Origin: JANXQG01 sp963709175
GTDB lineage: Bacteria > Planctomycetota > Planctomycetia > Pirellulales > Thermoguttaceae
Assembly: GCA_963709175.1 (NCBI GenBank)
Contig: CAVPVK010000003.1
Coordinates: 620,001-684,000 of the forward strand
Reading direction: 5' to 3'
Length of the DNA stretch: 64,000 bases
Below are positions 45,492-54,746 of the stretch, one piece after another. Position 1 is the first letter of the stretch. Each line of letters opens with the position of its first letter. Both the position numbers and the translations under genes were made by a program. The notes below the pieces were generated by a model. The model saw only the letters and a list, made by a program, of their open reading frames with translations. It made no database searches and had not been told where the DNA came from.

Positions 45492-46706
45492 CTAATACTT
45501 CCGCGAGCGCATCCTCCCCTGCACGCGGCCTGGCAATCCTTGGATCCTCAAGAACCCTTCGGCGTCGGTCTGGTTGTAGGAGCCGCCGCCTTCCATGGTG
45601 GCGATGCCTTCGTCGTAGAGATTGTTGGGGCTGCTGCGGCCGGCGACGTCGATGTTGCCTTTGTAGAGGTTCAGCGCAACCTCGCCCGTCACCGGTCCCT
45701 GGGCCTGTCGGATAAAAGCCATCAGGGCATCGAGCTTGGCGTGGTACCAGAAGCCGTAGTAGACCATCTCGGCCACCTCGGGGGCAAGCCGGTCGCGGAG
45801 GTGCATGAGGTCGCGGTCCATCGTCAACTGCTCGATCAGACGATGGGCCGCGTACAGGACGGTCATGCCCGGTGCCTCGTAGACGCCGCGGCTCTTCATG
45901 CCCACAAAGCGGTTCTCCACCATGTCGATCCGCCCTACGCCGTTGCGGCCGCCGATCTGGTTCAGTTGCGCCACGATCTGGAAGGCGCTCAGTCGCTGGC
46001 CGTTGACGCTCACTGGCACGCCCGACTCGAAGCCCACCATCACTCGCTCGGCGGCGTTGGGGGCCTGCAGCGGTGAAACGGTCATGCCGAATTCAACCAA
46101 CTCCACGCCGTTGACGTTGAGGTCTTCCAGCTTACCGGCCTCGTAGCTGATGTGCAGGCAATTCTCGTCGGAGCTATACGGTTTGGTCGAGGTGGCCTTG
46201 ACGGGGATGTTCCGTTCGTTGCAATAGGCGATCATTTGACTGCGGCCGGGAAAGCGCTGGCGGAACTTCTCGATCCGCCAGGGAGCGATGATGCGAATCG
46301 ACGGGCTGAGGGCCTCGGCTGCCAACTGGAAACGGCACTGGTCGTTACCCTTGCCTGTGGCCCCGTGGGCGTACGCGTCGGCACCTACCTCCCGAGCGAC
46401 CTGAAGGCAGACCTTGGAGATCAGCGGTCGGGCAATCGAGGTGCCCAGCAGGTACACACCCTCGTATTTCGCCTGCCACTGGAGCACGGGGAAGGCGAAA
46501 TCACGGCAAAGCTCCTCCTGGGCATCGACGATACGGGCCGAGCGGGCGCCAATATTGCGGGCTTTTTGCAATATCGCCTCGCGATCTTCGCAGGGCTGCC
46601 CTAGATCGACGTAGACGGCGTGGACGTCGTAGCCCTCTTCCATGAGCCAACCGAGAATAACGGAAGTGTCCAATCCGCCCGAATAAGCCAAAACGCAGGT
46701 AGCCAT
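45492..46706 (-). CDS. argG: Argininosuccinate synthase
   Basis: Joins citrulline and aspartate using ATP, the penultimate step of arginine synthesis. The 404-residue frame begins ATCVLAYSGGLDTSVILGWL, the PP-loop ATP site. HGATGKGNDQCRF, APWR, TKPYSSDENCLHISYEAG and GRRNGVGRID-type (IGGRNGVGRIDMVENR) blocks are all present, and the length is normal. The annotated ATG at 46706 is preferred over a 34-codon upstream extension. The argZ-like and TIGR00300 genes lie 2.8 kb away on the same strand, which suggests that arginine synthesis and its dihydrolytic breakdown are both encoded here. No argH or argF is in the window. Confidence 0.97.
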   Translation of the reverse strand: MATCVLAYSGGLDTSVILGWLMEEGYDVHAVYVDLGQPCEDREAILQKARNIGARSARIVDAQEELCRDFAFPVLQWQAKYEGVYLLGTSIARPLISKVCLQVAREVGADAYAHGATGKGNDQCRFQLAAEALSPSIRIIAPWRIEKFRQRFPGRSQMIAYCNERNIPVKATSTKPYSSDENCLHISYEAGKLEDLNVNGVELVEFGMTVSPLQAPNAAERVMVGFESGVPVSVNGQRLSAFQIVAQLNQIGGRNGVGRIDMVENRFVGMKSRGVYEAPGMTVLYAAHRLIEQLTMDRDLMHLRDRLAPEVAEMVYYGFWYHAKLDALMAFIRQAQGPVTGEVALNLYKGNIDVAGRSSPNNLYDEGIATMEGGGSYNQTDAEGFLRIQGLPGRVQGRMRSRKY

Positions 46707-47091
46707 GAGGATTTCAGTGTAACTGAGAGTGACCGGAAAAACCCCTATTTTGAACTGGAGCGGGGCCAATGGCAAGAGATACCTCCTCTTTTTCGTCGTT
46801 ATCGCCACTCGGGAAATGCGACATTATGCTGCAAAAAATGCATACGGTTGCAGCGCGCCGAGTGGGGACCCGCGCACCGACTCGCAAGAATCCCGGCCGC
46901 GGAGCTCGTCGAAAACTGAGGCGGCGGGCAACGGTGACGCAGGACCGTGTGCGCAAGAGTGGAAATTCATCATTCAACCTGATGCAAATATCATCGCCCC
47001 GTCCGCGTTGGTTTTATAGGAAAGCGTTATCAATTGACGTTTTACACGCCATTTGCTCTGCTAGAGCAACAGCAGCGGAGAAATAGTCTTT
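46707..47091. other. Divergent intergenic region argG / yihY-like
   Basis: 385 bases without a convincing gene. Overlapping frames on both strands here have arginine-rich, unconserved translations. Promoters for both divergent genes should lie here; no clear -35/-10 pair stands out to me. Confidence 0.5.
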
Positions 47092-47982
47092 ATGTGGATT
47101 CGGATATGGAATCGCACCTGCACGGTGCTGAAAAACACTTGGGAAGGCTGGCAAAAGCACGACGGCTTTTTGCTCAGCGCGGCAATGGCTTATTATGCGG
47201 CTTTTTCCCTCTTTCCCTTGTGCCTTGTGCTTATTTCGATTCTAGGTTTCGTGCTGGAAGGCTCCCATGAGGCGGGTACGGCGCAAGCGAGATTTCTCGA
47301 GCAGATCAAGGGCGTGACGGGCCCCTGGCTGGCCGATCAACTGCAGGCTCTGCTGGCCGGCGTGAGGGCCAACGCCGGCTTGGGCGGCCCGTTGGGCGCG
47401 GTGACGTTGCTAGCCGCCGCGATCGTCGTTTTTCTCCAACTCGACTACATGTTCGGCCGCATTTTCGGAACGGCGAACTCCGCAACAAGGCCCACCTGGT
47501 GGGGCTCTGTACGGATCGTGCTTCACGATCGCCTCTCGGCCTTCCTCATGCTCCTGGCGGTCGGCGGGATGCTGCTGAGCTTGTTCGTCGCCAACGTGGT
47601 CTTGGCCGGAGTTCGCTGGCAGATCGAAAGGCGTCTTCCCGAGAGCGCGGAACTATGGAGCTGGGGCCAATTGCTCATAACCATTGCGACAAACGCCCTG
47701 CTCATCGGCCTGCTCTACAAGGTCCTGCCGAAGCGGCGAATCTCATGGCGCCACTCCATGAGCGGCGGCCTGATCGTCTCCTTGGTCTGGATCCTGGGCC
47801 AGCGGCTGCTGGTGAGGTTTCTGATTGGGCCGGGGTATACGGCTTATGGAATCGTCGGCTCGTTCATCGCGGTAATGATCTGGGTTTATTACGTCAGCGC
47901 CATTCTCTTTCTCGGCGCGGAACTCGTTGCCAGCCTTTCCGCCGAAAGCAAGTCCGACGGTCCTGCCACATTACAACGATGA
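47092..47982 (+). CDS. YihY/BrkB (UPF0761) family inner-membrane protein
   Basis: 296 residues with six hydrophobic helices. The N-terminal motif GFLLSAAMAYYAAFSLFPLCLVLIS and the C-terminal GPGYTAYGIVGSFIAVMIWVYYVSAILFLGAELV are diagnostic for the family formerly misnamed RNase BN. GGAG nine bases before ATG 47092 supports the start. The role is not settled; transport or envelope integrity has been suggested. It is a single-gene unit divergent from argG. Confidence 0.9.
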   Translation: MWIRIWNRTCTVLKNTWEGWQKHDGFLLSAAMAYYAAFSLFPLCLVLISILGFVLEGSHEAGTAQARFLEQIKGVTGPWLADQLQALLAGVRANAGLGGPLGAVTLLAAAIVVFLQLDYMFGRIFGTANSATRPTWWGSVRIVLHDRLSAFLMLLAVGGMLLSLFVANVVLAGVRWQIERRLPESAELWSWGQLLITIATNALLIGLLYKVLPKRRISWRHSMSGGLIVSLVWILGQRLLVRFLIGPGYTAYGIVGSFIAVMIWVYYVSAILFLGAELVASLSAESKSDGPATLQR

Positions 47983-48416
47983 CATTCCTGCGGCCATCTT
48001 GAACGATTAGCGGCCACTGCGGTCGCGACCTCGCACAACGTACCAAAATTGTAAATGCACTCAGCGCCGTTCATCCGCAGACCGGCGGCAAGGGCGGCAA
48101 AAAACGGCAAGGTATCCAGATTCCCCGTCTTCGCTGCTTAGCCTCGCGCTCAATTGACGCAAGGCGGCGGGGCTGTTCGCCGGTTGCGTCACCATGACTG
48201 CGACAGTCTCCACGTGCTCTTGTTGATTGGGCCGGCATTCTCCACAGCATAAGGGTACGGCAGTTGCGTGAAATGCGACTGCTTCCCGATGTCTGCGAAG
48301 GCGATGTACGCGCATTCGATCGACCGTTCGAATCGTGGCAACGCCTTCGATTTTTCTCAAATTTCTGGTACGGGTGCGACGGACGCACCGCTTTTTTCCC
48401 TCCAAGGAGTTCAATT
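47983..48416. other. Intergenic region upstream of the DUF4142 gene
   Basis: 434 bases with no gene I can support. Arginine-rich minus-strand frames at 48061-48427 have no ribosome site or recognisable domain. Confidence 0.5.
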
Positions 48417-49400
48417 ATGAATCGCATGTTTTCTATTTCACTAGCTAATACGGTTGCGCTGTGCCTGGCTGCTACCCAGGTTGGAGCCCAGGTCAGAGAC
48501 CCTTCGACTCCGACTGATCAGCCGCAGGTGCAGCAACAACCGACCCAACAATTGCAACCAACACAACCGCAGCAAGCGGGGCGGCAATTGCAACCCGGGC
48601 AGCAAGGCAACGTCGCGGGCTGGGCCGCACGGATGTCTGCGATGCAGGACTTTTTCATCGCCAGTTGGATTGGGGCCGACAACCAGGCGGAAATCTCGCT
48701 GAACCAGTTCGCCAGTCAGAAGGCCTCGAACCAGGACGTGAAGAACTTCGCGCAAGAGATGATACGTGACCATACGGACCTGGCCAACAAGCTCAACCAG
48801 GCGGAGCGGACTATTCAAGCGGCCGCCTTTTCGGGCAGAGGGCCAATGCCCTATACCGCCGGCTACGGCACACAACCGGGAACCCCGGGCATAACGCAGG
48901 GAGCTCAGGTCACGGTGCAGGGAGCTCAGGGTACGGTGCAGGGAGCTCAGCGCACGGTGCCCGGCGGCGCTCAAGCTATCACCCCTGGTACGGTTGCCCA
49001 AGGACAATTCACGCCCGGCACCGTTCAAACGCCTGCCGCGAACGAGCGTGTGGCCAACAACCAGCAGGGAGCCGCCGGGAGCGTTGCGGGCGGCCCCGAC
49101 GCAGGCAACGGGGCGATGCGATTCAATCCGCTGAACTTCCAACGTGAAATCAATGCCAAGTGTGTTTCGCTCACCGAGCAACAACTCGACAAGAAGCAAG
49201 GAGCGGACTTTGATCGCTGCTTCCTGACAGGGCAGGTGGCCATGCACACTGACCTGTTGGCCACCCTGGACGTTGCCAAGAGCCAGCTCTCAGCCTCGTC
49301 ACAACTGACGCCGGTCATTAACGAGGCGATTGAGGTAGCTCAAAAGCACCTTAATCGCGCCGAAACGCTGCTCAACCAAGAGTCGCAGCAAAAGCATTGA
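48417..49400 (+). CDS. Secreted DUF4142 (ferritin-like helical) protein with QGAQ repeats
   Basis: 327 residues from ATG 48417 (AAGGAG seven bases upstream). A signal peptide (about 1-24) and a Gln/Pro-rich segment (QPQVQQQPTQQLQPTQPQQ) lead into the DUF4142 four-helix fold, split in two. FFIASWIGADNQAEISLNQFASQKASNQDVKNFAQEMIRDHTDL (about 78-120) and RFNPLNFQREINAKCVSLTEQQLDKKQGADFDRCFLTGQVAMH (about 238-280) flank a Gly/Gln/Thr-rich insert. The insert includes three 7-residue repeats. Relatives are periplasmic helical proteins of unknown function. A terminator follows. The inserted low-complexity linker is longer than usual. Confidence 0.82.
   Translation: MNRMFSISLANTVALCLAATQVGAQVRDPSTPTDQPQVQQQPTQQLQPTQPQQAGRQLQPGQQGNVAGWAARMSAMQDFFIASWIGADNQAEISLNQFASQKASNQDVKNFAQEMIRDHTDLANKLNQAERTIQAAAFSGRGPMPYTAGYGTQPGTPGITQGAQVTVQGAQGTVQGAQRTVPGGAQAITPGTVAQGQFTPGTVQTPAANERVANNQQGAAGSVAGGPDAGNGAMRFNPLNFQREINAKCVSLTEQQLDKKQGADFDRCFLTGQVAMHTDLLATLDVAKSQLSASSQLTPVINEAIEVAQKHLNRAETLLNQESQQKH
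48896..48958 (+). repeat. 21-bp tandem repeat, three units
   Basis: Units at 48896, 48917 and 48938 share gcagggagctcag and encode QGAQ(V/G/R)TV in the linker of the DUF4142 protein. The repeats contain no spacer, so this is not a CRISPR array. Confidence 0.85.
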
Positions 49401-49433
49401 GCCGCACGCGCAACGCTGATTTCGGCCAAGAAA

Positions 49434-49492
49434 GGCCGGGAAGACGTGGCCCCCACCAGGGGAGCAGGTGGCCGCGTCTCCCGGCTCTTTTT
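49434..49492 (+). terminator. Rho-independent terminator after the DUF4142 gene
   Basis: Arms GCCGGGAAGACGTGGC (from 49435) and GCCGCGTCTCCCGGC (49471-49485) form a long stem with minor mismatches, followed by TCTTTTT (49486-49492). Confidence 0.7.
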
Positions 49493-49502
49493 GTGCGCTC
49501 GC

Positions 49503-49549
49503 AGTCCCGGCATTAGCCGGAATCTCCGACACCGGCTAAAGCCGGGACT
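49503..49549. repeat. Palindromic dispersed repeat, copy 5
   Basis: AGTCCCGGCATTAGCCGG (49503-49520) and CCGGCTAAAGCCGGGACT (49532-49549) are near-perfect inverted arms. It follows the DUF4142 terminator and precedes rpmF. Confidence 0.85.
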
Positions 49550-49718
49550 ACAATCGCGCGAAAAATCGCGGCCGGGTACCGGTTGACAGAATATGCTGGG
49601 GGGATTACGATGCTTGGTTTCGCCCTTTTTGGCGAACATTTGCCTGGGCAAGCCCTTGAGCGTGGGGGAAGCTCCCCTCGACCAGCAACCGCCCCCTAGG
49701 GAAGATGGAGCCACAATC

Positions 49719-49901
49719 ATGGCCGTTCCAAAACGCCGACATTCCAACGCCCGTACCAATAGCCGCCGGGCCAATCACGACAAAAAAGAGCCGCGGCATA
49801 TAACGTACTGTGTGCAATGCAGTTCCGCCGTGCCCCCGCACACGGTCTGCCCCAAGTGCGGTCACTACATGGGTCGCAAAGTCCTCGACGTCGAGTCCTG
49901 A
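49719..49901 (+). CDS. rpmF: 50S ribosomal protein L32
   Basis: 60 residues from ATG 49719. It opens AVPKRRHSNARTNSRRANHDKK, the invariant L32 start, and has a zinc ribbon CVQCSSAVPPHTVCPKCGHY with four cysteines. Placement 50 bases before fabD follows the common rpmF-(plsX)-fab order; plsX and fabH are missing from this cluster. No DUF177 (YceD) gene precedes it in the visible 300 bases. Confidence 0.96.
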   Translation: MAVPKRRHSNARTNSRRANHDKKEPRHITYCVQCSSAVPPHTVCPKCGHYMGRKVLDVES

Positions 49902-49951
49902 GCGACCGCGTCCACGATATCGGCATTAGGGAGTTGCACGGAGGGTTGAAG

Positions 49952-50860
49952 TTGGGCAAGATCGCGTTCTTGTTTCCAGGGCAGGGTGCCCAGGCCGTAG
50001 GTATGGGTAGGCAAGTGGCCGAATCGCTCCCTGCCGCGCGGCGGTTGTACGATCGGGCCCAGGAGCTGCTGGACTACGATCTGGCCAAGCTCTGCTTTGA
50101 GGGACCTGCGGAAGTTCTGGATTCCACGATCTATAGTCAGCCCGCCTTGTTCGTCACCAGCCTCGCGGCCTTGGAATCGCTGCGGGAGCAATCGCCTGAG
50201 GTGGTGGCCAATTGTGAGGCGGTTGCCGGATTGAGCCTGGGCGAATATACGGCCATGGTCTTCGCCGGCATAATGGATTTTGACGAGGGATTGATGGCGG
50301 TACAGAAGCGGGGTGCCGCAATGCAAGAGGCCGCCGATGCGACCCCCAGCGGCATGGTCACGATTCTCGGCCTGGAGCGGCCCGCGGTCGACATCCTCTG
50401 CCAGCAGGCCAGGCAGGGCGAGGTCCTGGAAATCGCCAACTTCCTCGCCCCGGATATGTTCGTGGTCTCGGGGACGAGTGCCGCCTGTTTGCGGGCGGCC
50501 GAGTTGTCGGCAAAGCTAGGTGCGATGAAGGCCATCCCCTTGGCTGTGGCGGGTGCCTTTCACACCGATATCATGCGTCCGGCCGACCAGCGTTGTGCGG
50601 ACGCCCTGGCGGAAGTCCACATGAAAACGCCGAGAATTCCCGTGATTTTCAATGTCGATGCCCAGTCGCACGACGACCCCGAGGAAATCCGCCGTTTGAT
50701 GGTCCGTCAGATTATCAATCCCGTCCGTTGGGAGGAGTCGATGCGTTGCCTGCTGGCCCAAGGCTTCGACAAGTTCTACGAAGTCGGTCCAGGACGCGTA
50801 CTGCGAGGCCTGCTCCGTCGCATTGCCCGCAAGGTGGATTGCCAGAGTGTGGATGTCTAA
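49952..50860 (+). CDS. fabD: Malonyl-CoA:ACP transacylase
   Basis: Loads malonyl groups onto ACP for chain elongation. The 302-residue product begins at TTG 49952 (GGAGG seven bases upstream; no ATG fits) with GKIAFLFPGQGAQAVGMG. The nucleophile Ser is in AGLSLGEYTA (about 95) and the catalytic His in AVAGAFHTDIM (about 198). Other blocks are YSQPALF and EVGPGRVLRGLL. Gene order is rpmF-fabD-fabG-acpP-fabF, all on the plus strand. Confidence 0.96.
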   Translation: MGKIAFLFPGQGAQAVGMGRQVAESLPAARRLYDRAQELLDYDLAKLCFEGPAEVLDSTIYSQPALFVTSLAALESLREQSPEVVANCEAVAGLSLGEYTAMVFAGIMDFDEGLMAVQKRGAAMQEAADATPSGMVTILGLERPAVDILCQQARQGEVLEIANFLAPDMFVVSGTSAACLRAAELSAKLGAMKAIPLAVAGAFHTDIMRPADQRCADALAEVHMKTPRIPVIFNVDAQSHDDPEEIRRLMVRQIINPVRWEESMRCLLAQGFDKFYEVGPGRVLRGLLRRIARKVDCQSVDV

Positions 50861-50942
50861 GAAAGGATCTTAGGCCTTGGTCTTGTTTGGAAGACACGCT
50901 TAAGCCCTGAGATCTGAGCCGTAAGACCCAAGCCCGAAGAAA

Positions 50943-51710
50943 ATGCCCGACACTAAGAAACGCCTTCAAGTTGACCTTTCTGGCCGGATTGCCCTCGTCA
51001 CCGGCGCAGCCCGCGGGCTGGGCCGCACGTTCGCCGTCGATCTGGCCGCTGCAGGCGCCAAAGTGGCTTGCATCGATATCAACACGGAGACTCTTGCCGA
51101 GACCGTCCAGGCGATACAGGGCGGCGGCGGCATCGCGCATCCCGTCGCCGCCGATGTGACGAATTCTCAACGCGTTGACGAGGTCGTCGATGAAGTCGTC
51201 AAGCTCTGGGGCGGATTGGACATCCTGGTGAATAATGCGGGCATTACCCGCGACAACCTGATCATGCGGATGAAGGATGAGCAGTGGGACGCGGTCCTGA
51301 ACATCAATCTCAAGGGCACTTTCCTCTTCACTCGGGCCGCCGCGCGGCCCTTGTGCAAGTCGAAGTATGGGCGGATCATCAATATCGCCAGCGTCTCCGG
51401 GCTGATGGGCAATCCAGGGCAGGCCAACTATTCGGCCTCTAAAGCGGGGATTATCGGCCTGACGCGGACCATTTCCCGCGAGTTGGCCAGTCGGAGCGTG
51501 ACCGTCAATGCCGTCGCTCCCGGTTTCATCGCCACTGACATGACCGCCAAGTTGGGGGACGCTATGTTAGAAAAAATCAAGGAAGAGATTCCCCTCAAAC
51601 GACTGGGTTTGTCTCAGGATGTCTCCGATGCGGTGCTGTTTCTGGCCAGTGATGCTGCAGAGTTTATCACCGGTCAAGTGCTTACCATTGACGGGGGGCT
51701 GACTGTATAA
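50943..51710 (+). CDS. fabG: 3-oxoacyl-ACP reductase
   Basis: 255-residue SDR enzyme reducing 3-ketoacyl-ACP with NADPH. The cofactor loop TGAARGLGR (about 20-28), NNAG (97-100) and catalytic triad Ser150, Tyr163 and Lys167 (SVSGLMGNPGQANYSASKAG) are all present. C-terminal LASDAAEFITGQVLTIDGGL is typical. It starts 82 bases after fabD. Sequence is complete and in frame. Confidence 0.96.
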   Translation: MPDTKKRLQVDLSGRIALVTGAARGLGRTFAVDLAAAGAKVACIDINTETLAETVQAIQGGGGIAHPVAADVTNSQRVDEVVDEVVKLWGGLDILVNNAGITRDNLIMRMKDEQWDAVLNINLKGTFLFTRAAARPLCKSKYGRIINIASVSGLMGNPGQANYSASKAGIIGLTRTISRELASRSVTVNAVAPGFIATDMTAKLGDAMLEKIKEEIPLKRLGLSQDVSDAVLFLASDAAEFITGQVLTIDGGLTV

Positions 51711-51741
51711 TAGACGGGGCGAAGAAACGTGACTGAGCGAT

Positions 51742-51882
51742 ATGGACAAGGGACGCGAAATCCGCTATATCTGTCAGGATTGCGTGAGAAACGGCGGGGG
51801 ATGGCTTGAGAATTCATCCGAGAACTCCACGTCCCAGTCGCCCCCCAGGAAGTGTCGGGTGAGTTTTTCGGATCGGGTCTGA
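51742..51882 (+). CDS. Possible small Cys-containing protein between fabG and acpP
   Basis: A 46-codon frame beginning MDKGREIRYICQDCV, with one CxxC pair near the N-terminus and a Ser/Pro-rich tail. It occupies most of the 216-base fabG-acpP gap, on the same strand. The ribosome site (GAGCG) is weak and I know of no family, so this may be a chance frame. Confidence 0.22.
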   Translation: MDKGREIRYICQDCVRNGGGWLENSSENSTSQSPPRKCRVSFSDRV

Positions 51883-51926
51883 AAATACACTCGCCCGGCT
51901 TATGTGTTAACCAGGAGGAGCCTCAG

Positions 51927-52184
51927 GTGGCCTCAGTTGAAGAACGTGTGATAGATATCGTTGCCGAACAGCTTGGCGTGAGCAAAGATCAGATTACCCG
52001 CGACACGTCGTTCGTCAACGATTTGGGGGCGGACAGCCTCGATACCGTCGAATTGGTGATGGAGCTTGAAGAGGAGTTCGATATCAATATTCCCGACGAC
52101 GCCGCGGAGAAGATCCAGACTGTCGGGCAAGCAGTCGACCACATCAAGAACGCCGTCGCCAGTAGCGAAACTCCCTCGCAGTAA
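51927..52184 (+). CDS. acpP: Acyl carrier protein
   Basis: 85 residues from GTG 51927, with AGGAGG about nine bases upstream. The phosphopantetheine attachment Ser37 is in NDLGADSLDTVEL, and the acidic helix-II recognition surface is intact. It is followed by fabF after eight bases, indicating co-transcription. Confidence 0.97.
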   Translation: MASVEERVIDIVAEQLGVSKDQITRDTSFVNDLGADSLDTVELVMELEEEFDINIPDDAAEKIQTVGQAVDHIKNAVASSETPSQ

Positions 52185-52192
52185 TAAAGTCC

Positions 52193-53443
52193 ATGAAGCG
52201 GCGCGTCGTCGTAACGGGTTTAGGTGCAGTCACTGCGCTTGGCCGCCGGGTAGCGGAAATCTGGGATCGCGTCTGCAACGGCGAGAGCGGGATCGCTCCC
52301 ATCCGTTGTTTCGACGCCTCCAAGTACCGCGTCCACTTCGGCGGCGAAGTCGTCGATTGGTCCACGGCCGGTTACGTCGAACCCCGCGAGGAGAAAAAGC
52401 TCGATCGCTTCACCCAGTTCGCCATTGTCGCCGCTATCGACGCCGTCAAGGACTCCGGCATCGATTTTTCCAAGTACGACCCCTTCCGCTGCGGGGTTAT
52501 GATCGGTTCGGGCATCGGCGGCCTGTGGGAGATCGAAACCCAGCACGAGCGACTGCTGACCAAGGGGCCGGACAAGGTTTCGGCCTTCACCATCCCCAAG
52601 CTGATCGCCAATTCGGCTAGTGGGCAGGTGTCGATCCAGTGGGGGTTGCGCGGCCCCAACGAGTGTATCGTCACGGCCTGCGCCAGTGCGGCCAATTCGC
52701 TGGGCAAGGCGGTTCGCACCATTCAATACGGCGACGCTGACGTGATGATCAGCGGCGGCAGCGAAGCCGCCGTGACCCGCATGGGCCTCGCCGGGTTTGC
52801 CGCGATGCGAGCCCTCTCCGAGCGCAACGACGACCCCACCCATGCCAGCCGGCCTTTCGACCGCGACCGCGATGGCTTCGTTTTGAGCGAAGGGGCCGGG
52901 GTGTTGGTGCTGGAGGAGCTGGAGCATGCCAAGGCCCGCGGCGCGCATATCCACGCCGAGATGCTCGGCTACGGCATGAGCGCCGACGGCGGCCACATCA
53001 CCGCGCCTGACAAGGACGGCATCGGCGCCGCCTATGCCATGCGGCTGGCGGTTCGCGATGCGGACATCGATCCCTCCGACGTCGACTACATTAACGCCCA
53101 TGGCACCAGCACTCCCTTGGGCGACGCGGCCGAAACCTCGGCGATAAAGTCGGTTTTCGGCGAGCATGCCTACAAGCTGAGCGTTTCCAGCACGAAGAGC
53201 GAATTGGGGCATCTTTTGGGGGCCAGTGGCGGCATCGAGTTGATACTCTCGATTCTTGCCATTCGCGATGGCCTGATCCCGCCGACCATCAACTACAACA
53301 CACCCGATCCGGCCTGCGATCTGGACTACACGCCCAACCAGGCTCGGCATCGGCGGGTCCGCATCGCCATGTCCAACAGTTTCGGCTTCGGCGGGCACAA
53401 CGGCTCGCTGGTCGTCGGCGCGCTGCGGAACGGCTTGGCATAG
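52193..53443 (+). CDS. fabF: 3-oxoacyl-ACP synthase II
   Basis: 416-residue condensing enzyme. The Cys-His-His triad is visible: TACASAANSL (Cys about 163), NAHGTSTPLGD (His about 303) and LGHLLGASGGIE (His about 340). FGFGGHNGSLV near the C-terminus is the usual gating loop region. It elongates acyl-ACP with malonyl-ACP. The ATG at 52193 lies eight bases after the acpP stop. The full-length frame is uninterrupted. Confidence 0.97.
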   Translation: MKRRVVVTGLGAVTALGRRVAEIWDRVCNGESGIAPIRCFDASKYRVHFGGEVVDWSTAGYVEPREEKKLDRFTQFAIVAAIDAVKDSGIDFSKYDPFRCGVMIGSGIGGLWEIETQHERLLTKGPDKVSAFTIPKLIANSASGQVSIQWGLRGPNECIVTACASAANSLGKAVRTIQYGDADVMISGGSEAAVTRMGLAGFAAMRALSERNDDPTHASRPFDRDRDGFVLSEGAGVLVLEELEHAKARGAHIHAEMLGYGMSADGGHITAPDKDGIGAAYAMRLAVRDADIDPSDVDYINAHGTSTPLGDAAETSAIKSVFGEHAYKLSVSSTKSELGHLLGASGGIELILSILAIRDGLIPPTINYNTPDPACDLDYTPNQARHRRVRIAMSNSFGFGGHNGSLVVGALRNGLA

Positions 53444-53583
53444 GGTGGGACCGATTTGGATCCTCCCCCCTTCCCTCTCTCCCTGATTGGTTGCGAACGG
53501 CGCTATTGCCGTTGACGCCGCCCGTGCAAACCGTCACGATAACGGGTTGGATACCAAGGACGAGGGAGCGGAAAGTTGAAATT

Positions 53584-54741
53584 ATGACGGTACTGTCGCC
53601 AACGATGGCGGTCCCTGATCACCGCTCCCTGACCGCAGTCCAGCCGCCCGCCCTGTATCGGCCGGTGGCCGACGACGCCGAAAGGGCCGAGCGCTTTGCC
53701 ATGCGCTACGGCCAGGCCTACGATGCCTACCTGGTCACAGAGCCGGGCTGGGAGCATTTCTGGTCGGCTGGGCGGCATGGGATGGTCGCCGTTGCCCGCC
53801 AGGGACGCCATCTCTTCTCCAGCGGCGGCCTGTTGGCGCCGCCCGAGCGGCAGGAGGACCTCTTGAGGCAGTTCGTCGCCTACGCCGCCGCAGGGGGCTA
53901 TGCCACGACCTTCTTCAACATCTGCGAGGACCACTTGCCGCTGTTCCGCCGCTTCGGATTCCAGGCCACGAAATGGGGAGAAGAGGCCGTGATCGACCTG
54001 CCGCAGTGCCGTTGGTCCGGCAAGCGCTACGAATGGGTCCGCCGGCAGACGAACTTCTGCCGCCGCCAGGGTTTGGAGTGCCTGGAGTGCCGCCCCGACG
54101 AGTTCTCCGCGGCCCAGTGGGACGGGCTTGCTGCGGAACTGACGGAGGTCTCCAATTTGTTCCTGGCGGGTAAGCCGCAGTTGCGGGAGATGCGCTTTCT
54201 GCAAGGGGGCTTCGACGTGCGGCGACTGGGGCGGAAGCGAATTTTTGTCGCCCGTGGCGATGGCCGTATCGAGGGCTTCCTGGCCTGTAATCCTTGCGGC
54301 GGCGGCACGTGGGTGATCGAGACCTGCCGCCAGCGTCCCGACGCCGTGCGGGGCACGACGGCCTTCATGATCCACCAGGCCATGCGACACTTCCAGGCCG
54401 AAGGCGCACCGCGGGCTTCACTGTGTCTCTTGCCGGGTTTGCGTTGCAGCACACCGCTGCCCGGCGACAGCCCGTTGGTGCGCTGGGGGCTAGCCATCGG
54501 CACGGGGCGATTTTGTCCGGCCTACGAGACCGCCGGGGCCTACCATTTCAAGAGCCGCTTCCGACCCCGCTTCGAGGGCCGCTACCTCTGTGTCCGCCCA
54601 CGAATGACGTTGGGCACTGCCTTGGCCTTCATTCGCCTCATGGGCGTGATGAAACTCGACCTGGGCAAGCTCGTCAACCTGGCCCTCGGCCGGTGGAAGA
54701 AGCGGGTGTCGCGGGCGTCGCTGCTGGCGCCCGGCGAATAG
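53584..54741 (+). CDS. DUF2156 (MprF C-domain-like) protein
   Basis: About 385 residues from ATG 53584 (GGAG and a purine-rich stretch upstream); an extension to 53491 is open but not convincing. The body resembles the GNAT-like lysylphosphatidylglycerol-synthase domain: TTFFNICEDHLPLFRRFGFQATKWGEEAVIDL, YEWVRRQTNFCRRQG, and IFVARGDGRIEGFLACNP followed by RPDAVRGTTAFMIHQAM. It has no transmembrane flippase domain, so it would be a soluble aminoacyl- or acyl-transferase-like protein. Position after fabF suggests a link to lipid modification (inference). An amphipathic, basic C-terminus (LGRWKKRVSRAS) could bind membranes. Confidence 0.75.
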   Translation: MTVLSPTMAVPDHRSLTAVQPPALYRPVADDAERAERFAMRYGQAYDAYLVTEPGWEHFWSAGRHGMVAVARQGRHLFSSGGLLAPPERQEDLLRQFVAYAAAGGYATTFFNICEDHLPLFRRFGFQATKWGEEAVIDLPQCRWSGKRYEWVRRQTNFCRRQGLECLECRPDEFSAAQWDGLAAELTEVSNLFLAGKPQLREMRFLQGGFDVRRLGRKRIFVARGDGRIEGFLACNPCGGGTWVIETCRQRPDAVRGTTAFMIHQAMRHFQAEGAPRASLCLLPGLRCSTPLPGDSPLVRWGLAIGTGRFCPAYETAGAYHFKSRFRPRFEGRYLCVRPRMTLGTALAFIRLMGVMKLDLGKLVNLALGRWKKRVSRASLLAPGE

Positions 54742-54746
54742 CGCAT

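Noticed and set aside
48896..48958. Possible CRISPR array from regular repeats
   Set aside because: The three 21-bp units are contiguous without spacers and encode an in-frame peptide repeat in a secreted protein.
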